The notes beneath the pieces are model-generated. The model was not told the origin of the DNA, made no database searches, and saw only the letters and a program-made list of their open reading frames with translations. 64,000 nucleotides of DNA from positions 930,001 to 994,000 of the forward strand of contig NZ_JAFEWE010000001.1 in assembly GCF_017355785.1 (NCBI RefSeq), read 5' to 3'. Source of the stretch: Desertivirga arenae (GTDB lineage Bacteria; Bacteroidota; Bacteroidia; Sphingobacteriales; Sphingobacteriaceae). The number at the start of each line of letters is the position of its first letter. The stretch's first letter is position 1. The position numbers were made by a program, and so were the translations under genes. Positions 44,767 to 55,833 of the stretch are shown here, piece after piece.

Positions 44767-47700
44767 ATGAGAAAGAAAATTACGCTATTAATTGCGTTTT
44801 TACTTGTCATCATCACAGGAGCGAGAGCACAAAACATTACCGTAACAGGAGTTGTGAAAGACAGTAAAGGGGAAACCCAACCTGGGGTATCTGTAAAAGA
44901 AAAAGGAACTACCAGAGGCACAGCCACAGACGCAAATGGAAAGTATTCTATTTCCGTTCCTCAAACAGCCACCTTGGTTTTCAGCAGTATAGGGTTCTCC
45001 TTACAGGAGGTACCTGTAAATAACCGTTCCACAGTAAACGTCACCCTTCGTACAGACAATACTCAATTACAAGAAGTCGTTGTTATTGGGTATGGAACTG
45101 CAACAAAGAAGGACGTAACCGGAGCAGTATCAAGTGTAAAGGCTACACAGCTTGAAAATGAGAACCCTCAGAGTGTTTCTGATATACTTAGAGGTAATAT
45201 TCCCGGTCTTAACGTAGGTTTAAGTACGAGCGCGAAAGGTGGAGGAGATCTTCTTGTTCGGGGAAAAACTACTTTAAGTGCTGGCACATCTCCCCTGATT
45301 GTATTGGATGGAGTTATTTATAACGGGCAGTTGTCTGATATAAACCCTAATGACATTGAGACCGTAGATGTTCTTAAGGATGCCAGTTCACTCGCTGTAT
45401 TTGGAGCGAAAGCAGCAACAGGAGTTGTGGCTATTACAACAAAAAAAGGGAAAAGCAGTACGCCGACAATTACAGTTAATACTAACATCGGTTTAGCAAA
45501 GCTTGCCAGAGACCAGGAAGTTTACAACGGCCAGGGATTTCTAGACTGGCGGGCCGATGTTGCCAGAAGTGGTGCGACAAGTGCTGCGTATCTCTACAAT
45601 AACCCTAATAATTTACCAGAGGGTGTAACGGAAGCACAATGGCGCAATGGTGTAACAGGAGACCTTACCAAGATTTGGCTTGACCGCCTCGGCTTGGTTG
45701 CGAATGAGCAAGCTAATTATCTCTCTGGAAAGACTACTAATTGGTATGATGAGATTTTCAGAACAGGCCAGAGACAAGACCATACAGTTAGCATTGCCGG
45801 TAGAAAAGATGAGGTAAACTACTATATGTCTCTTGGCTATCTTAAAAATGAGAACCTGATTCAGGGCGGACAGTTCAGTACTTTTCGTACCCGTGTTAAT
45901 TTGGAGGCAAAGGCAGCCAAATTTCTTACCCTTGGACTCAACCTGCAATATGCAGACCGGAATGAGGGGGCTATTGAAGCTGATTGGAATCAGCTAACCA
46001 ATTTGTCGCCCTATGGAGATATGTATAATGCCGATGGAACATTGCGTCGTATTCCAACGGACGACAACGGTTTAAATGCAAGAAATCCATTTCTTGATAT
46101 GACTTACAATGACCGGTTTGACAGACAGAATACGCTATTTGGAAGTCTTTATACAAAAGTAGCCCTGCCTTTTGGCATTTCTTATCAGCTCAACTTTAGT
46201 CCGGGCATTGATATGTTCCGGACTTTTAATCACGCGTCGTCATTGAATCCTAATGTAACCACTCCCGGAGGTTCAGTTACACGTGCACAGGAAACAAGGT
46301 ACAACTGGCAAGTGGATAATCTCCTTAAATGGAATAAAACCTTCGCGAAAATTCATAATGTTGATGTAACGCTTTTGGCAAATGCTGAAAAATATCAGAC
46401 CTGGTGGACCTCAGCATATAATGAAGGGTTTGTACCGGGCGACTTTCTTTCCTACCACAATGTGTCAAGCGGAGTTAAACCTGCCGTAAACTCAGAAGAT
46501 AAGGTTTATACCGGCGATGCACTAATGGGTAGATTAAACTATAGCTTGATGCAACGCTATAATTTAACATTATCCGTAAGAAGGGACGGGTACTCTGTAT
46601 TCGGGGTAAAATCTAAAAGAGCTGTATTTCCCGCAGCTGCTCTAGCATGGACATTTACGGAAGAATCCTTTATGAAATCCCTTCCCTGGTTGAATTATGG
46701 AAAGCTACGCGTTTCATATGGTATCAACGGGAATCGTGATTTAAGGAATCCTGATAATGGAACTGTTGACCCTTATGCTGCACTTGCCATATTAAATACT
46801 GGAAAATACCAGTTAGTGACGCCGAGCGGAACAGCGGTTGAAGCAAATACAGCTGCTTTAAACCCAAGAATGCCAAATCCTAACCTGCAGTGGGAACAGA
46901 CCGCTTCATTCAACGCTGGATTGGACTTCTCTATCCTTAGAGACAGAATAGGCGGAACTATAGAGGTGTACGATAAACAGACATCTGACCTTTTGATTCG
47001 AGAGTCGGTAGTTAGAGTTTCAGGATACAATAACGTATTTTCAAATATTGCCAAAGTTTCTAACCGAGGTTTCGAATTCAGTTTAAACACAAAAAACATT
47101 CGCAAAGACAATTTTAACTGGAATACCAACTTCAATCTCTTCTTCAACCGCAACCAGATAAAAATGCTTGCAAGTCCAACTGACGATCCAGGTAATGGCT
47201 GGTTCATCGGAAAGGATATTGATGTTATCTGGGACTACAAGATTCTAGGGGTATGGCAGGAAAGTGAATTAGCCGAGGCGAATAAATTCAATAAGGGAAT
47301 AAAGGCAGGAGACTTCAAACTTCTGGATGTGGACGGGAATTACGTTTATAATGACGTCGACAAACAATTCCTGGGCTATACAAGTCCGAGGTTCACCTGG
47401 TCAATGAGAAACGAGTTTAATATCCTTAAAAACTTCGACTTCTCATTCCAGCTTTTATCCAACTGGGGGCAGAAGAAACGTTTTGACCAAGCGAAAAATC
47501 AACCAGGAAGTGTGGGATTCGGCCGTTCTTCTTCTTACATCCTTCCTTACTGGACTCCTGAAAATCCGCGTAATGACTTCGCTCGTTTAAATTCCGGATT
47601 AAGTGGAACAAGCTTTGGCGTTTATCGTGATAACTCTTTTATCCGCCTTAATACAGTTGCAGTTGCCTACTCTGTGCCTAACAAATTCGTGAATCAGGTT

Positions 47701-47835
47701 AGATTAAAAAGCGCTAAGCTCTATCTTAATGTGAACAATGCAGCTCTTTATGCTCCAACATGGGACTACTGGGATCCTCAGAATAATGGTCCAACTCCAC
47801 GTTATTATACCCTTGGCCTCAATGTAACCTTATAA
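44767..47835 (+). CDS. SusC/RagA-family TonB-dependent outer-membrane transporter
   Basis: 1022 residues. Signal peptide about 1-22 (ending TGARAQ). Next comes a CarboxypepD_reg-like domain (about 24-100; [23 protein letters not shown] region), then a TonB-box-like VVVIGYGT and a plug domain with [15 protein letters not shown] and [22 protein letters not shown] 22-strand barrel follows, ending YTLGLNVTL. There is no STN domain, so direct signalling to an anti-sigma factor is not expected. It imports oligosaccharides using TonB energy together with the SusD encoded 11 bp downstream. Confidence 0.96.
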   Translation: MRKKITLLIAFLLVIITGARAQNITVTGVVKDSKGETQPGVSVKEKGTTRGTATDANGKYSISVPQTATLVFSSIGFSLQEVPVNNRSTVNVTLRTDNTQLQEVVVIGYGTATKKDVTGAVSSVKATQLENENPQSVSDILRGNIPGLNVGLSTSAKGGGDLLVRGKTTLSAGTSPLIVLDGVIYNGQLSDINPNDIETVDVLKDASSLAVFGAKAATGVVAITTKKGKSSTPTITVNTNIGLAKLARDQEVYNGQGFLDWRADVARSGATSAAYLYNNPNNLPEGVTEAQWRNGVTGDLTKIWLDRLGLVANEQANYLSGKTTNWYDEIFRTGQRQDHTVSIAGRKDEVNYYMSLGYLKNENLIQGGQFSTFRTRVNLEAKAAKFLTLGLNLQYADRNEGAIEADWNQLTNLSPYGDMYNADGTLRRIPTDDNGLNARNPFLDMTYNDRFDRQNTLFGSLYTKVALPFGISYQLNFSPGIDMFRTFNHASSLNPNVTTPGGSVTRAQETRYNWQVDNLLKWNKTFAKIHNVDVTLLANAEKYQTWWTSAYNEGFVPGDFLSYHNVSSGVKPAVNSEDKVYTGDALMGRLNYSLMQRYNLTLSVRRDGYSVFGVKSKRAVFPAAALAWTFTEESFMKSLPWLNYGKLRVSYGINGNRDLRNPDNGTVDPYAALAILNTGKYQLVTPSGTAVEANTAALNPRMPNPNLQWEQTASFNAGLDFSILRDRIGGTIEVYDKQTSDLLIRESVVRVSGYNNVFSNIAKVSNRGFEFSLNTKNIRKDNFNWNTNFNLFFNRNQIKMLASPTDDPGNGWFIGKDIDVIWDYKILGVWQESELAEANKFNKGIKAGDFKLLDVDGNYVYNDVDKQFLGYTSPRFTWSMRNEFNILKNFDFSFQLLSNWGQKKRFDQAKNQPGSVGFGRSSSYILPYWTPENPRNDFARLNSGLSGTSFGVYRDNSFIRLNTVAVAYSVPNKFVNQVRLKSAKLYLNVNNAALYAPTWDYWDPQNNGPTPRYYTLGLNVTL

Positions 47836-47846
47836 TTTTTATCAAG

Positions 47847-49727
47847 ATGAATACTCGAAAACAACTTAGTATATTTTTTATGGCGGCAGCATTAGTAGCT
47901 GCCGGCGGTTGCAAGAAAAGTTATCTGGACGCTGATCAGTTGTCCAGCTATGCGCCAGAAACCTCATTAGGTACTGCAACGGCGATGAAAGCAATGTTAA
48001 ATCAGTGTGGGTTACAAATTCGCGGAGAATACTTTGGAGACTCGGCGCCAATGTTAACGGAATCAATATTCTCGGATGTTGCGGTTGAAGGAACAACAGA
48101 CAAAAGCACACCAGCGCAGGACCTTATAACCAGGATCACTCCTGATGCGGAACTGAATAACAACGACTATAATAAAATTGGATATTATTGGGACGAAGGG
48201 TTTAGGGGAGTGCGCTACGCCAACACCATAATTACAAACATTGACCGTCCGAAATACGCTTCCGAGGCAGAAAAAAATGCAATTTTGGGATCTGCCTATT
48301 TCTATAGGGCCTATTTTTACTATCGCCTGGTTCATCAGTTCGGAGACGTTCCTTTACTCCTAAAGGATCTGTCTGAACCTAAAAAAGATTTTTACACCAC
48401 AAAGAGAGAGGTGATCTTACAAAAGATGAAAGAGGATCTGGACCTGGCGAAAACCTGGGTTCCGGATAATGTTAACAAAGGAGAGGTTACCAAAGGAGCT
48501 GTAAATCACCTTTTAACCAAAATTAACCTCGCATTAGGAAAATTTGATGATGCTATTGCATCTGCAACGAGTGTAATAAGCGGATCTCCCTATGGCTTAA
48601 TGACCCAGCGCTTCGGCAGTACAGCAGGAGATGTAACGAAGAATGTTGTTTGGGACCTGCACAGGATGGACAATAAAGCTTTAGCAACTAATAGAGAAGC
48701 TTTGTTTCTTGTTATTGACCGCGATAATCTTGCTTCAGGGTTTACTCCATTCGGAAGTCAGGTGATGAGGAACTGTGTTCCTGCCTGGCATTTTGCAAAT
48801 CTAAAAACGCCTACAGGAAAACAAGGGATTGTGGATGCTGTAACAGCAGAGTTTCCACTAACAAGGATGTACGGTAGAGGAATTGGCCGGTACCGGGGAA
48901 CACCATACAGCACTAAATACATTTGGACCGACAACACAGACCTGCGTCATGCTAAAGGGATGTGGATGGACATGACAGACCTTGTATATAACAATCCCGC
49001 CTTAAAAACCTCTACGGATGCGGCAGACAAAGCTATCTATGGGAAGCCGCTCCAGGAATACTCGAGCTCTAACTTAAATCAAAGGTTTACTAACGGAGGA
49101 TTCGATACTATTCGCCACTGGTTTGGCTGGCCTCACTACAAAGTGTTCATCAATTCAACCAACCAATACGCGAACGATCCTTATTGGACTCCACCAAGAG
49201 GTACAAATACAGACTGGTATGTTTTCCGCGTAGCTGAAACATTGCTACTAAGAGCTGAAGCATACTATTGGAAAAATGATCTGGGACTTGCAATGGCGGA
49301 TATTAATGCAGTAAGAGGCAGAGCTCAGGCTCAATTACTAACAGATGCGTCAAAGGTAACAATAGGAACAATCCTTGACGAGAGAGCCCGCGAGCTGTAT
49401 TGGGAAGAGCCACGGAAAACTGAGCTAACCCGGATCGCTTACATTTTTGCCGCAACAGGAAAGCCAGCATATAACGGTAAGACCTATACATTGGCGGCTT
49501 TCTCAGACAACAACTTCTTCTACGATAGGATTATAGAGAAAAATGATTTTTATAAGAATGAAGTACCTACGGTGCAAGGTGTTAAATACAGGATAGCACC
49601 TTACCATGTATTATGGCCAATTCCAGCAGATGCTCAACGGTTCAACACCAACGGTCGGATCAACCAAAACAAAGGTTACTCAGGCTACGAGAACAACGTT
49701 GCTCCTTTGGACAAAATCACAGAATAA
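47847..49727 (+). CDS. SusD/RagB-family surface glycan-binding lipoprotein
   Basis: 626 residues. The lipoprotein signal ends AAGGC (Cys22), followed by [15 protein letters not shown]. The SusD fold is rich in tetratricopeptide-like helices: [23 protein letters not shown] near 150, [20 protein letters not shown] near 215, and a C-terminal [23 protein letters not shown]. It caps the SusC pore and delivers glycan. It follows susC by 11 bp and ends at a terminator, so the pair forms a two-gene unit. Confidence 0.95.
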   Translation: MNTRKQLSIFFMAAALVAAGGCKKSYLDADQLSSYAPETSLGTATAMKAMLNQCGLQIRGEYFGDSAPMLTESIFSDVAVEGTTDKSTPAQDLITRITPDAELNNNDYNKIGYYWDEGFRGVRYANTIITNIDRPKYASEAEKNAILGSAYFYRAYFYYRLVHQFGDVPLLLKDLSEPKKDFYTTKREVILQKMKEDLDLAKTWVPDNVNKGEVTKGAVNHLLTKINLALGKFDDAIASATSVISGSPYGLMTQRFGSTAGDVTKNVVWDLHRMDNKALATNREALFLVIDRDNLASGFTPFGSQVMRNCVPAWHFANLKTPTGKQGIVDAVTAEFPLTRMYGRGIGRYRGTPYSTKYIWTDNTDLRHAKGMWMDMTDLVYNNPALKTSTDAADKAIYGKPLQEYSSSNLNQRFTNGGFDTIRHWFGWPHYKVFINSTNQYANDPYWTPPRGTNTDWYVFRVAETLLLRAEAYYWKNDLGLAMADINAVRGRAQAQLLTDASKVTIGTILDERARELYWEEPRKTELTRIAYIFAATGKPAYNGKTYTLAAFSDNNFFYDRIIEKNDFYKNEVPTVQGVKYRIAPYHVLWPIPADAQRFNTNGRINQNKGYSGYENNVAPLDKITE

Positions 49728-49794
49728 TTTGCCTCACTTCTCCGGCGGGATTCATCAATCCTTCTCATCATCCGGAATTATATAAATTGGTTAC

Positions 49795-49824
49795 ACGCGG
49801 GGTCTAAAGGGCCCCGTGTTTTTT
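49795..49824 (+). terminator. Terminator of the susC-susD pair
   Basis: Arms ACGCGGGG/CCCCGTGT with a 9-nt loop (one G-T pair), followed by a T run (49819-49824). Confidence 0.75.
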
Positions 49825-49837
49825 AACTAAATAATTT

Positions 49838-51055
49838 ATGACTCAGACTCTTTCAAAAACCAATAGATCTGCCTATTCTGAAGGTCACCTTGAATTGCGG
49901 CCCCACGCGAGCCTCAGAATACCATCGATCGATGTTCTTAGAGCTGTCGTTATGCTTCTGATGATCTTAGTGAATGATCTGAGCAGCGTTTCTAACCTCC
50001 CTAAATGGATAGGGCATGCTGAAGTAACTGAAAGCAGACTCGGCTTCGCTGACACAATTTTTCCGGCATTTTTATTTATAGCGGGTCTCTCCATTCCACT
50101 AGCCATTAATGGGAAAATTAAACAAGGAAAAACTTCACTTTCGATAGCTCTCTATATCCTTGGGCGATCTTTGGCATTAATTATTATGGGATTCTTTCAT
50201 GTGAATGCAGAAACCTACAACGACGCTTCAGGATTACCCAAAGCAACGTGGATCTTTCTGGTAACATCAGCCTTCTTCCTGATCTGGTTGCAGTACCCCA
50301 AAGGCTTTACAAAAGGAAAAATTTTCATATTGAGATTAGTGGGCGTTCTTCTTCTCCTGGGTATGGCTTACGTTTACAAGGGAGAAAATAAGGGGCAATT
50401 AGGGGGAATGCAACCATCCTGGTGGGGGATCTTAGGTATAATCGGTTGGGCGTATCTTGTTACTTCCTTCCTATTTTTAGTTTCCAGAAAATACGTGATT
50501 GCTCAGGCATTTCTACTCTTGGCTTTCTGTACTATAAATCTACTTACACATTTGAATCTTGTTCCTTTCAGTATTCCCATTGTAAACGATGCTTCAAGCA
50601 TAGCTCTGATGTTGTTTGGTACGTGCACCGTAACCCTTTATGCTACACAGCGGTCTAATATTGTAATTTATCTTCCGCTTGCCGCCCTTTTATTGATAGC
50701 CCTGGGAATGCTTCTTTCCCCCATAACAGGCGGTATTTCTAAAATAAACTCTACACCAGCCTGGGTTTTTATTTGTGCAGGAATAAGTGGTCTTACTTTT
50801 TATTCTTTTATTATCCTTATTGACCGAAAAAATAAAGCCAACTGGTTCAATCTTATTAAACCGGCAGGAACAAGTACACTTACCTGTTATCTTATCCCCT
50901 ATTTTTTATATTCCGGGTTTGAGCTTCTCCATTTCTGGTACCCTGGATTTCTAAACTCTGGTTTGTTGGGAATTTTAAGATCTCTCGGGGTTTCTTTTCT
51001 TATTATTCTATTTGTGGGGTACATCGAGAAAAAAGAGCTAATCCTAAAAGTTTAA
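49838..51055 (+). CDS. DUF5009/HGSNAT-like integral membrane protein
   Basis: 405 residues with about ten hydrophobic segments after a polar N terminus of about 30 residues. IDVLRAVVMLLMILVNDL and FADTIFPAFLFIAGLSIPLAI match membrane proteins related to heparan-alpha-glucosaminide N-acetyltransferase (DUF5009 and relatives). Such proteins may move acetyl groups across the membrane onto sugars. It lies between a susCD pair and a GH18 gene (9 bp apart from the latter), so a role in modifying an imported amino-sugar glycan is possible but unproven. Confidence 0.78.
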   Translation: MTQTLSKTNRSAYSEGHLELRPHASLRIPSIDVLRAVVMLLMILVNDLSSVSNLPKWIGHAEVTESRLGFADTIFPAFLFIAGLSIPLAINGKIKQGKTSLSIALYILGRSLALIIMGFFHVNAETYNDASGLPKATWIFLVTSAFFLIWLQYPKGFTKGKIFILRLVGVLLLLGMAYVYKGENKGQLGGMQPSWWGILGIIGWAYLVTSFLFLVSRKYVIAQAFLLLAFCTINLLTHLNLVPFSIPIVNDASSIALMLFGTCTVTLYATQRSNIVIYLPLAALLLIALGMLLSPITGGISKINSTPAWVFICAGISGLTFYSFIILIDRKNKANWFNLIKPAGTSTLTCYLIPYFLYSGFELLHFWYPGFLNSGLLGILRSLGVSFLIILFVGYIEKKELILKV

Positions 51056-51064
51056 TTCAACTAC

Positions 51065-52189
51065 ATGAAAACAATAAAGAAAAATTTTCCTGCTCTTCTA
51101 ATACTATTTCTGGCTCAATTTGCTCTTGGACAGCAAAGAATAGATAAACCTGTAATCATTGCATATGCAGGAGGATACAAGGGACTTATAGACACCTCGA
51201 AGATGGAGCCTCTTAAGATCACCCATATAAATTATGCTTTCATAAATATTAAAGATGGTAAGGCTTTTCTGGAAAATAAAAAGACAGACACTGTTAATTT
51301 CAAAAACCTCAATGCGCTGAAACGTATAAATAAGGATCTAAAAATTCTAATTTCCATTGGAGGATGGTCTTGGAGTGAAAACTTCTCAAATGCCGTTTTA
51401 ACCGACTCGTCTCGCAGAGCTTTCGCTAAAAGTGCAGTAGATATTGTGCGGGGATACAAACTCGATGGGGTAGATATCGACTGGGAATATCCGGGAATGG
51501 CTGGAGAAGCAGGAAATTTATACCGCCCTGAAGATAAGCAAAATTACACGTTGATGTTCGCGGTACTACGGGAGGAACTGAACATGCTGGAAAAACAAAG
51601 CGCTAAGAAATTACTCCTTACAACAGCCACTGCCGGATTTGCATCTTTTCTTGACAATACCGAAATGGCTAAGGCGCAACAATACCTGGATTATGTCAAC
51701 ATTATGACCTACGACTTTTATTCCAGTAAATTGGCGGGTCATCATACCAACTTATTTTCATCTTCGCTTAATCCCTCTGATAACTCTGCAGATAAAGCTG
51801 TCAAAGCCTACGTTGCCGCTGGAGTACCTACCAATAAACTTGTTATGGGGATTGCCTTTTATGGAAGGAATATGAAGATTTCAGGCGAGAGCAAAATTGG
51901 CCTGGGAGGCAAAATCACCTCACAAACCTTTGGGGATGGCTATTCAAAGATTAAAGATAGCCTGGTAAATAAGAACGGGTTTAAAGAGTATCGGGACGAA
52001 GAAGCTAAAGCGCCTTATTTATATAATGATCAATCGCAGCTGTTCATCACCTACGATAATGAATGGTCTGTAAAGCACAAATGTGATTATGTACTGGAAA
52101 AAGGAATGGCCGGAGTGATGTTCTGGGAGTATGACAATGATGAAAAAGGGTACTTATTAAGTGAGATAAATAAGGTGCTGGGGAAATGA
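51065..52189 (+). CDS. Glycoside hydrolase family 18 enzyme (chitinase-like)
   Basis: 374 residues, signal peptide about 1-23 (LFLAQFALGQ). The GH18 TIM barrel is complete: the substrate-binding ISIGGWSWSENF, and the catalytic DGVDIDWEYP with acid Glu141, then MTYDFYSSKLAGHHTNL. The motif is the chitinase type; endo-N-acetylglucosaminidases share the fold, so chitin oligomers or N-acetylglucosamine-containing glycans are both possible. It starts 9 bp after the DUF5009 gene, probably in one transcript, and converges on the next gene (1 bp between stops). Confidence 0.93.
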   Translation: MKTIKKNFPALLILFLAQFALGQQRIDKPVIIAYAGGYKGLIDTSKMEPLKITHINYAFINIKDGKAFLENKKTDTVNFKNLNALKRINKDLKILISIGGWSWSENFSNAVLTDSSRRAFAKSAVDIVRGYKLDGVDIDWEYPGMAGEAGNLYRPEDKQNYTLMFAVLREELNMLEKQSAKKLLLTTATAGFASFLDNTEMAKAQQYLDYVNIMTYDFYSSKLAGHHTNLFSSSLNPSDNSADKAVKAYVAAGVPTNKLVMGIAFYGRNMKISGESKIGLGGKITSQTFGDGYSKIKDSLVNKNGFKEYRDEEAKAPYLYNDQSQLFITYDNEWSVKHKCDYVLEKGMAGVMFWEYDNDEKGYLLSEINKVLGK

Positions 52190-52190
52190 T

Positions 52191-53282
52191 CTATTTCCCT
52201 TCGGCCCTCCTTCGTACTTTATTTACTAACAACTGCCATTCCATATAATCTTCATCACCGGATGCCTTTTTTATCACCTCTAAATAGGCTGGATCAAAGT
52301 AATCGGCTGTCACCAATGCCACAACTCCTTTAGATGGTATAAAATTAGCAACAATGAATCCTTTTTCATTATTATTGGCGCGTTGTCTGTCGAACTCAAC
52401 CTTACTGTTTTGAAATTCCTTGTGTGTTTTTGCACCTGTCATAAAAGGAACCAGAAAATCAGTAGATTTCTTGATTGAGCCCCCTTTGGAGGATTCGATG
52501 GTAAAGTAATTTTTACCGGTTGCTCTTTGAATTACTATAGCTGTTTTAAGCAAGGGCTCTACACTGAAGATATGGTAATTCAAAGCATCTCGCTCGTAAA
52601 AATCATGTGTAGACCCGTCAGGATTCAAATTCACCTCTAACTGCCTGTTCAATTCATTCTCAACTATTTTGTCGTACTTACCCTCTTTGAGCACATAATT
52701 TATCATTGTCATCATCTTAATCCGGTGAGAATTCCAATTATTCACGGCAGTCCCCTTGTTTCCTTTACCGGAAGGATGATTAACCTCAGCAGTAGCCATT
52801 GCATCTAACCAGGCATCAATTAGTTTACGATCGTTAATACTGAGGGCTTTTCTTATCAAATCATATCCGAATACCAGATCCTCCAATTTGGTTTCATTTA
52901 TAGGATTTCCATCAGGCTTATTTTCACGGGCCCAGGCTTTTAAAAATTCCACCGCTTTGTTTAGATATTTTCTTTCTCCCTTAAGTCTGTACATAAGTGA
53001 GAGAGCGAATATCTTATTCACATCTCCCAATGATTTCAAGCTGGACATCTTCGCAGGGTTCCCCATTAGAAGTCCCTGGGATTGAATCAGTTTAATCGGG
53101 TCTGGTGCATCCGTTAATGCTTTTTCAGCCCTGCTTTCAAATTCCTTAACTATATCCCTGGCTTTGGGATTATTCTTCAACTCCTTTTTCAACAACTTCA
53201 GTTCAACTTTTCTAAAACTTACATCTTGAGCATTTAATTGAGCTAAAGGGAATAAAAGTAATAGTGCTAGGATATTTCTCAT
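52191..53282 (-). CDS. Alginate-lyase-superfamily secreted protein (second copy)
   Basis: 363 residues, signal peptide about 1-18 (MRNILALLLLFPLAQLNAQ). It is mostly alpha-helical, like the alpha/alpha-barrel alginate_lyase family, with VNNWNSHRIKMMTMINYV near 180 and DGSTHDFYERDALNYHIFSVEPLL near 220 as likely active-site segments. It is much diverged from the lyase at 36578 and carries a different active-site pattern, so the substrates may differ. The gene is convergent with GH18. The 188 bp before it show nothing distinctive. Confidence 0.72.
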   Translation of the reverse strand: MRNILALLLLFPLAQLNAQDVSFRKVELKLLKKELKNNPKARDIVKEFESRAEKALTDAPDPIKLIQSQGLLMGNPAKMSSLKSLGDVNKIFALSLMYRLKGERKYLNKAVEFLKAWARENKPDGNPINETKLEDLVFGYDLIRKALSINDRKLIDAWLDAMATAEVNHPSGKGNKGTAVNNWNSHRIKMMTMINYVLKEGKYDKIVENELNRQLEVNLNPDGSTHDFYERDALNYHIFSVEPLLKTAIVIQRATGKNYFTIESSKGGSIKKSTDFLVPFMTGAKTHKEFQNSKVEFDRQRANNNEKGFIVANFIPSKGVVALVTADYFDPAYLEVIKKASGDEDYMEWQLLVNKVRRRAEGK

Positions 53283-53470
53283 CGAATGGCTGGTAATTGA
53301 TTTTTAAAACAGAATTTTACAGACTTTGATCCGGGAATTGAAGCATTATTACCAACAAGATCAGAAAGGGCACAGATATGCTTATCATAAGAATACGCAG
53401 TTGAACCAATTTAATCATTTTACTCTGCTTCCCTCTCTGAACCTTGCGGTAAATAGTAATTATTGGAAAA

Positions 53471-55771
53471 TTATTCTACCAATTCAAACTTGTTCTGAAG
53501 TGGTAAATTATCTGAAGCTGAACCAATCATCAGTTTAAACTCGCCCGGCTCGGCGTTCCAATTCATCCGCTGATCATAAAAGGCTAACTTTTCTTTATTG
53601 ATGGTAAAGGAGATTGTTTTGCTTTCTCCTGGATTTAACATGAGTTTCCTGAAGTCCTTCAATTCCTTAACAGGTCTGGTTACACTGGCTACAAGATCTT
53701 GTATATACAGTTGGACAACCTCTTCGCCTGCATATTTCCCTGTATTTTTCAATGTCATTGTTACAATTATCGAGTCTGATAACTTCATCTTTTGTTTATC
53801 AAGCTTCAAATCACTTAAGGCAAAAGTAGTATAACTTAACCCGTGACCAAAGGCATACTTTGGCGTATTGGGCAGATCGATATACACTGATCTGTAAGTT
53901 TTATCATTCTCATTCATTGACGGCCTGCCTGTATTTTTGCAATTATAAAAGAGAGGGATCTGACCTTCAGAGCGAGGAAAAGTCATAGGAAGTTTTCCTG
54001 CAGGATTATAGTCGCCATAGAGCACGTTTGCAATAGCATTTCCAGCTTCGCTTCCCAACCACCACGTGTACATGATCGCATCAGCATTGTCGGCGGTCCA
54101 ATTAAAAATCAAAGGACGCCCGGCCATTACCAATACAACCATGGGTTTTCCGGTGGCTTTTACCGCTTTAATAAGTTGTTCCTGACATCCTGGTAGTTTA
54201 ATTTCTGCCCGGCTCTTTCCTTCACCACTCATGTCAAAGGCTTCACCAACAGCCATGATTACAACATCTGCCTTCTTTGCCACTTCAATCGCTTCTTCAA
54301 AACCAGCGGAAGCAGTATCTGAAATGCCACAACCTTTTGCATACAGAAGTTTTGTTTGCTTGCCCACTTTATTCTCCAGACCTTCATACAAGGAAACCAG
54401 ATGATCATTATCCCATTTTACCGACCAGAAGCCTTTCATGTCTTCGTTTGACTTTGCCAGGGGACCTATTACTGCTATATTTTTAAGGTTCTTCGAAAGC
54501 GGCAATACCTGGTTCTGGTTCTTAAGTAAAACGATACTCTTTTCTGCCACTTCCCGGGCCGCCTTTCTATTTGCATCAGAGTTCAGTATCCTTTTCTCCC
54601 TGCTATCGCTACTAAATCTAAATGGATCTTCAAAGAGGCCAAGTTCATACTTCTTACGAAGAATTCTTCTCACCGCATCATCGATCAAAGCTTCAGACAC
54701 CTTACCCTCCTTAACTAGTTTTGGTAAGCTAGTGACATAGCTACGACTTTCCATATCCATATCACTTCCGGCATTGATTGCAAGGCGCCCAGCATCTGAA
54801 TTATCTTTAGCAAAGCCGTGCGGCACCATCTCCTTTATCGATCCCCAGTCGCTTACTATAAATCCTTTAAAATTCCACTTTCCTTTTAGAATATCTCTTT
54901 GAAGATAGCTGTTACCCGTTGCCGGGATACCATTCAGATCATTAAAAGAATTCATAAAAGTTGCTGCACCCTCATCTGCAGCAGCTTTAAAAGGAGGCAA
55001 ATAAGTTTCCCATAAAAGCCTGTCGCTCATGTCGACTGTATTATAGTCGCGTCCAGCAATAGCGGCACCATAAGCGGCGAAGTGCTTCACACAGGCCATT
55101 ACCGCATCAGTGCTACCCAAACCTTTGCCCTGGAATCCTCTTACCCTTGCCCTGGCAATTAGAGAGCCAAGGTAAGTATCCTCTCCAGCTCCTTCCATTA
55201 CCCGGCCCCATCTGGGGTCACGAGAGATATCAACCATCGGAGCAAAGGTCCAGTGAATACCAGCTGCAGCAGCTTCTGTTGCCGAAACCCGGGCAGAAGT
55301 CTCGATCGCCTTCAGATCCCAACTTGCAGCTTCTGCCAATGGAATTGGAAATGTAACACGATAGCCGTGAATAACATCCAAACCGAATAAAAGAGGGATC
55401 TTCAATCGCGATTGGAGCGCCAGCTCCTGGACCATCCGGGTATCTTTGGCACCGCGCACATTCAGCATGGAGCCAACTTTCCCTTCCTTAATTTCGTTGT
55501 ATTTAGTACTGTTTTCAGTAAGAGGGCCCGTTGCCAGACGGTCACTGGTATATTGGTTAAGCTGTCCAACCTTCTCTTCAAGGGTCATTCTAGCGAGAAG
55601 ACTTTCAACTTTAGCATCGATACCATATTGTGCTTGTGCAAAGACAATCCCATTAAATTTAAGGGCGAAAACAATTACTCCGCAAAGAGTTTTTCCAGAG
55701 GTATTAAAGAACCTTCTAAACACTCTCCTTCCCACTACTGAGCAATCGCTCACGAAGGCTATTTTAAACAT
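53471..55771 (-). CDS. Glycoside hydrolase family 3 beta-glucosidase-like enzyme
   Basis: 766 residues from ATG 55771 (MFKIAFVSDCSVV). A GTG at 55834 overlaps the susD stop and is a less likely start. The signal segment LCGVIVFALKFNGIVFAQA lies near residues 30-48. GH3 features: catalytic Asp308 in GFIVSDWG, EGAGEDTYLGS, VKHFAAYGA, and the second alpha/beta sandwich and fibronectin-like C-terminal domain (MKLSDSIIVTMTLKNTGKYAGEEVVQLY). GH3 enzymes release beta-linked glucose or related sugars from non-reducing ends. It is the last gene of the tandem susCD run. Confidence 0.93.
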   Translation of the reverse strand: MFKIAFVSDCSVVGRRVFRRFFNTSGKTLCGVIVFALKFNGIVFAQAQYGIDAKVESLLARMTLEEKVGQLNQYTSDRLATGPLTENSTKYNEIKEGKVGSMLNVRGAKDTRMVQELALQSRLKIPLLFGLDVIHGYRVTFPIPLAEAASWDLKAIETSARVSATEAAAAGIHWTFAPMVDISRDPRWGRVMEGAGEDTYLGSLIARARVRGFQGKGLGSTDAVMACVKHFAAYGAAIAGRDYNTVDMSDRLLWETYLPPFKAAADEGAATFMNSFNDLNGIPATGNSYLQRDILKGKWNFKGFIVSDWGSIKEMVPHGFAKDNSDAGRLAINAGSDMDMESRSYVTSLPKLVKEGKVSEALIDDAVRRILRKKYELGLFEDPFRFSSDSREKRILNSDANRKAAREVAEKSIVLLKNQNQVLPLSKNLKNIAVIGPLAKSNEDMKGFWSVKWDNDHLVSLYEGLENKVGKQTKLLYAKGCGISDTASAGFEEAIEVAKKADVVIMAVGEAFDMSGEGKSRAEIKLPGCQEQLIKAVKATGKPMVVLVMAGRPLIFNWTADNADAIMYTWWLGSEAGNAIANVLYGDYNPAGKLPMTFPRSEGQIPLFYNCKNTGRPSMNENDKTYRSVYIDLPNTPKYAFGHGLSYTTFALSDLKLDKQKMKLSDSIIVTMTLKNTGKYAGEEVVQLYIQDLVASVTRPVKELKDFRKLMLNPGESKTISFTINKEKLAFYDQRMNWNAEPGEFKLMIGSASDNLPLQNKFELVE

Positions 55772-55833
55772 ATTTATCAAAAATTGCAGGATTATCTTTA
55801 ATAGTTTAATAGAAACAATGAGAGGTACATACA

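Noticed and set aside
46773-47207. 144-codon minus-strand frame inside SusC
   Set aside because: Antisense shadow of the 44767-47835 gene.
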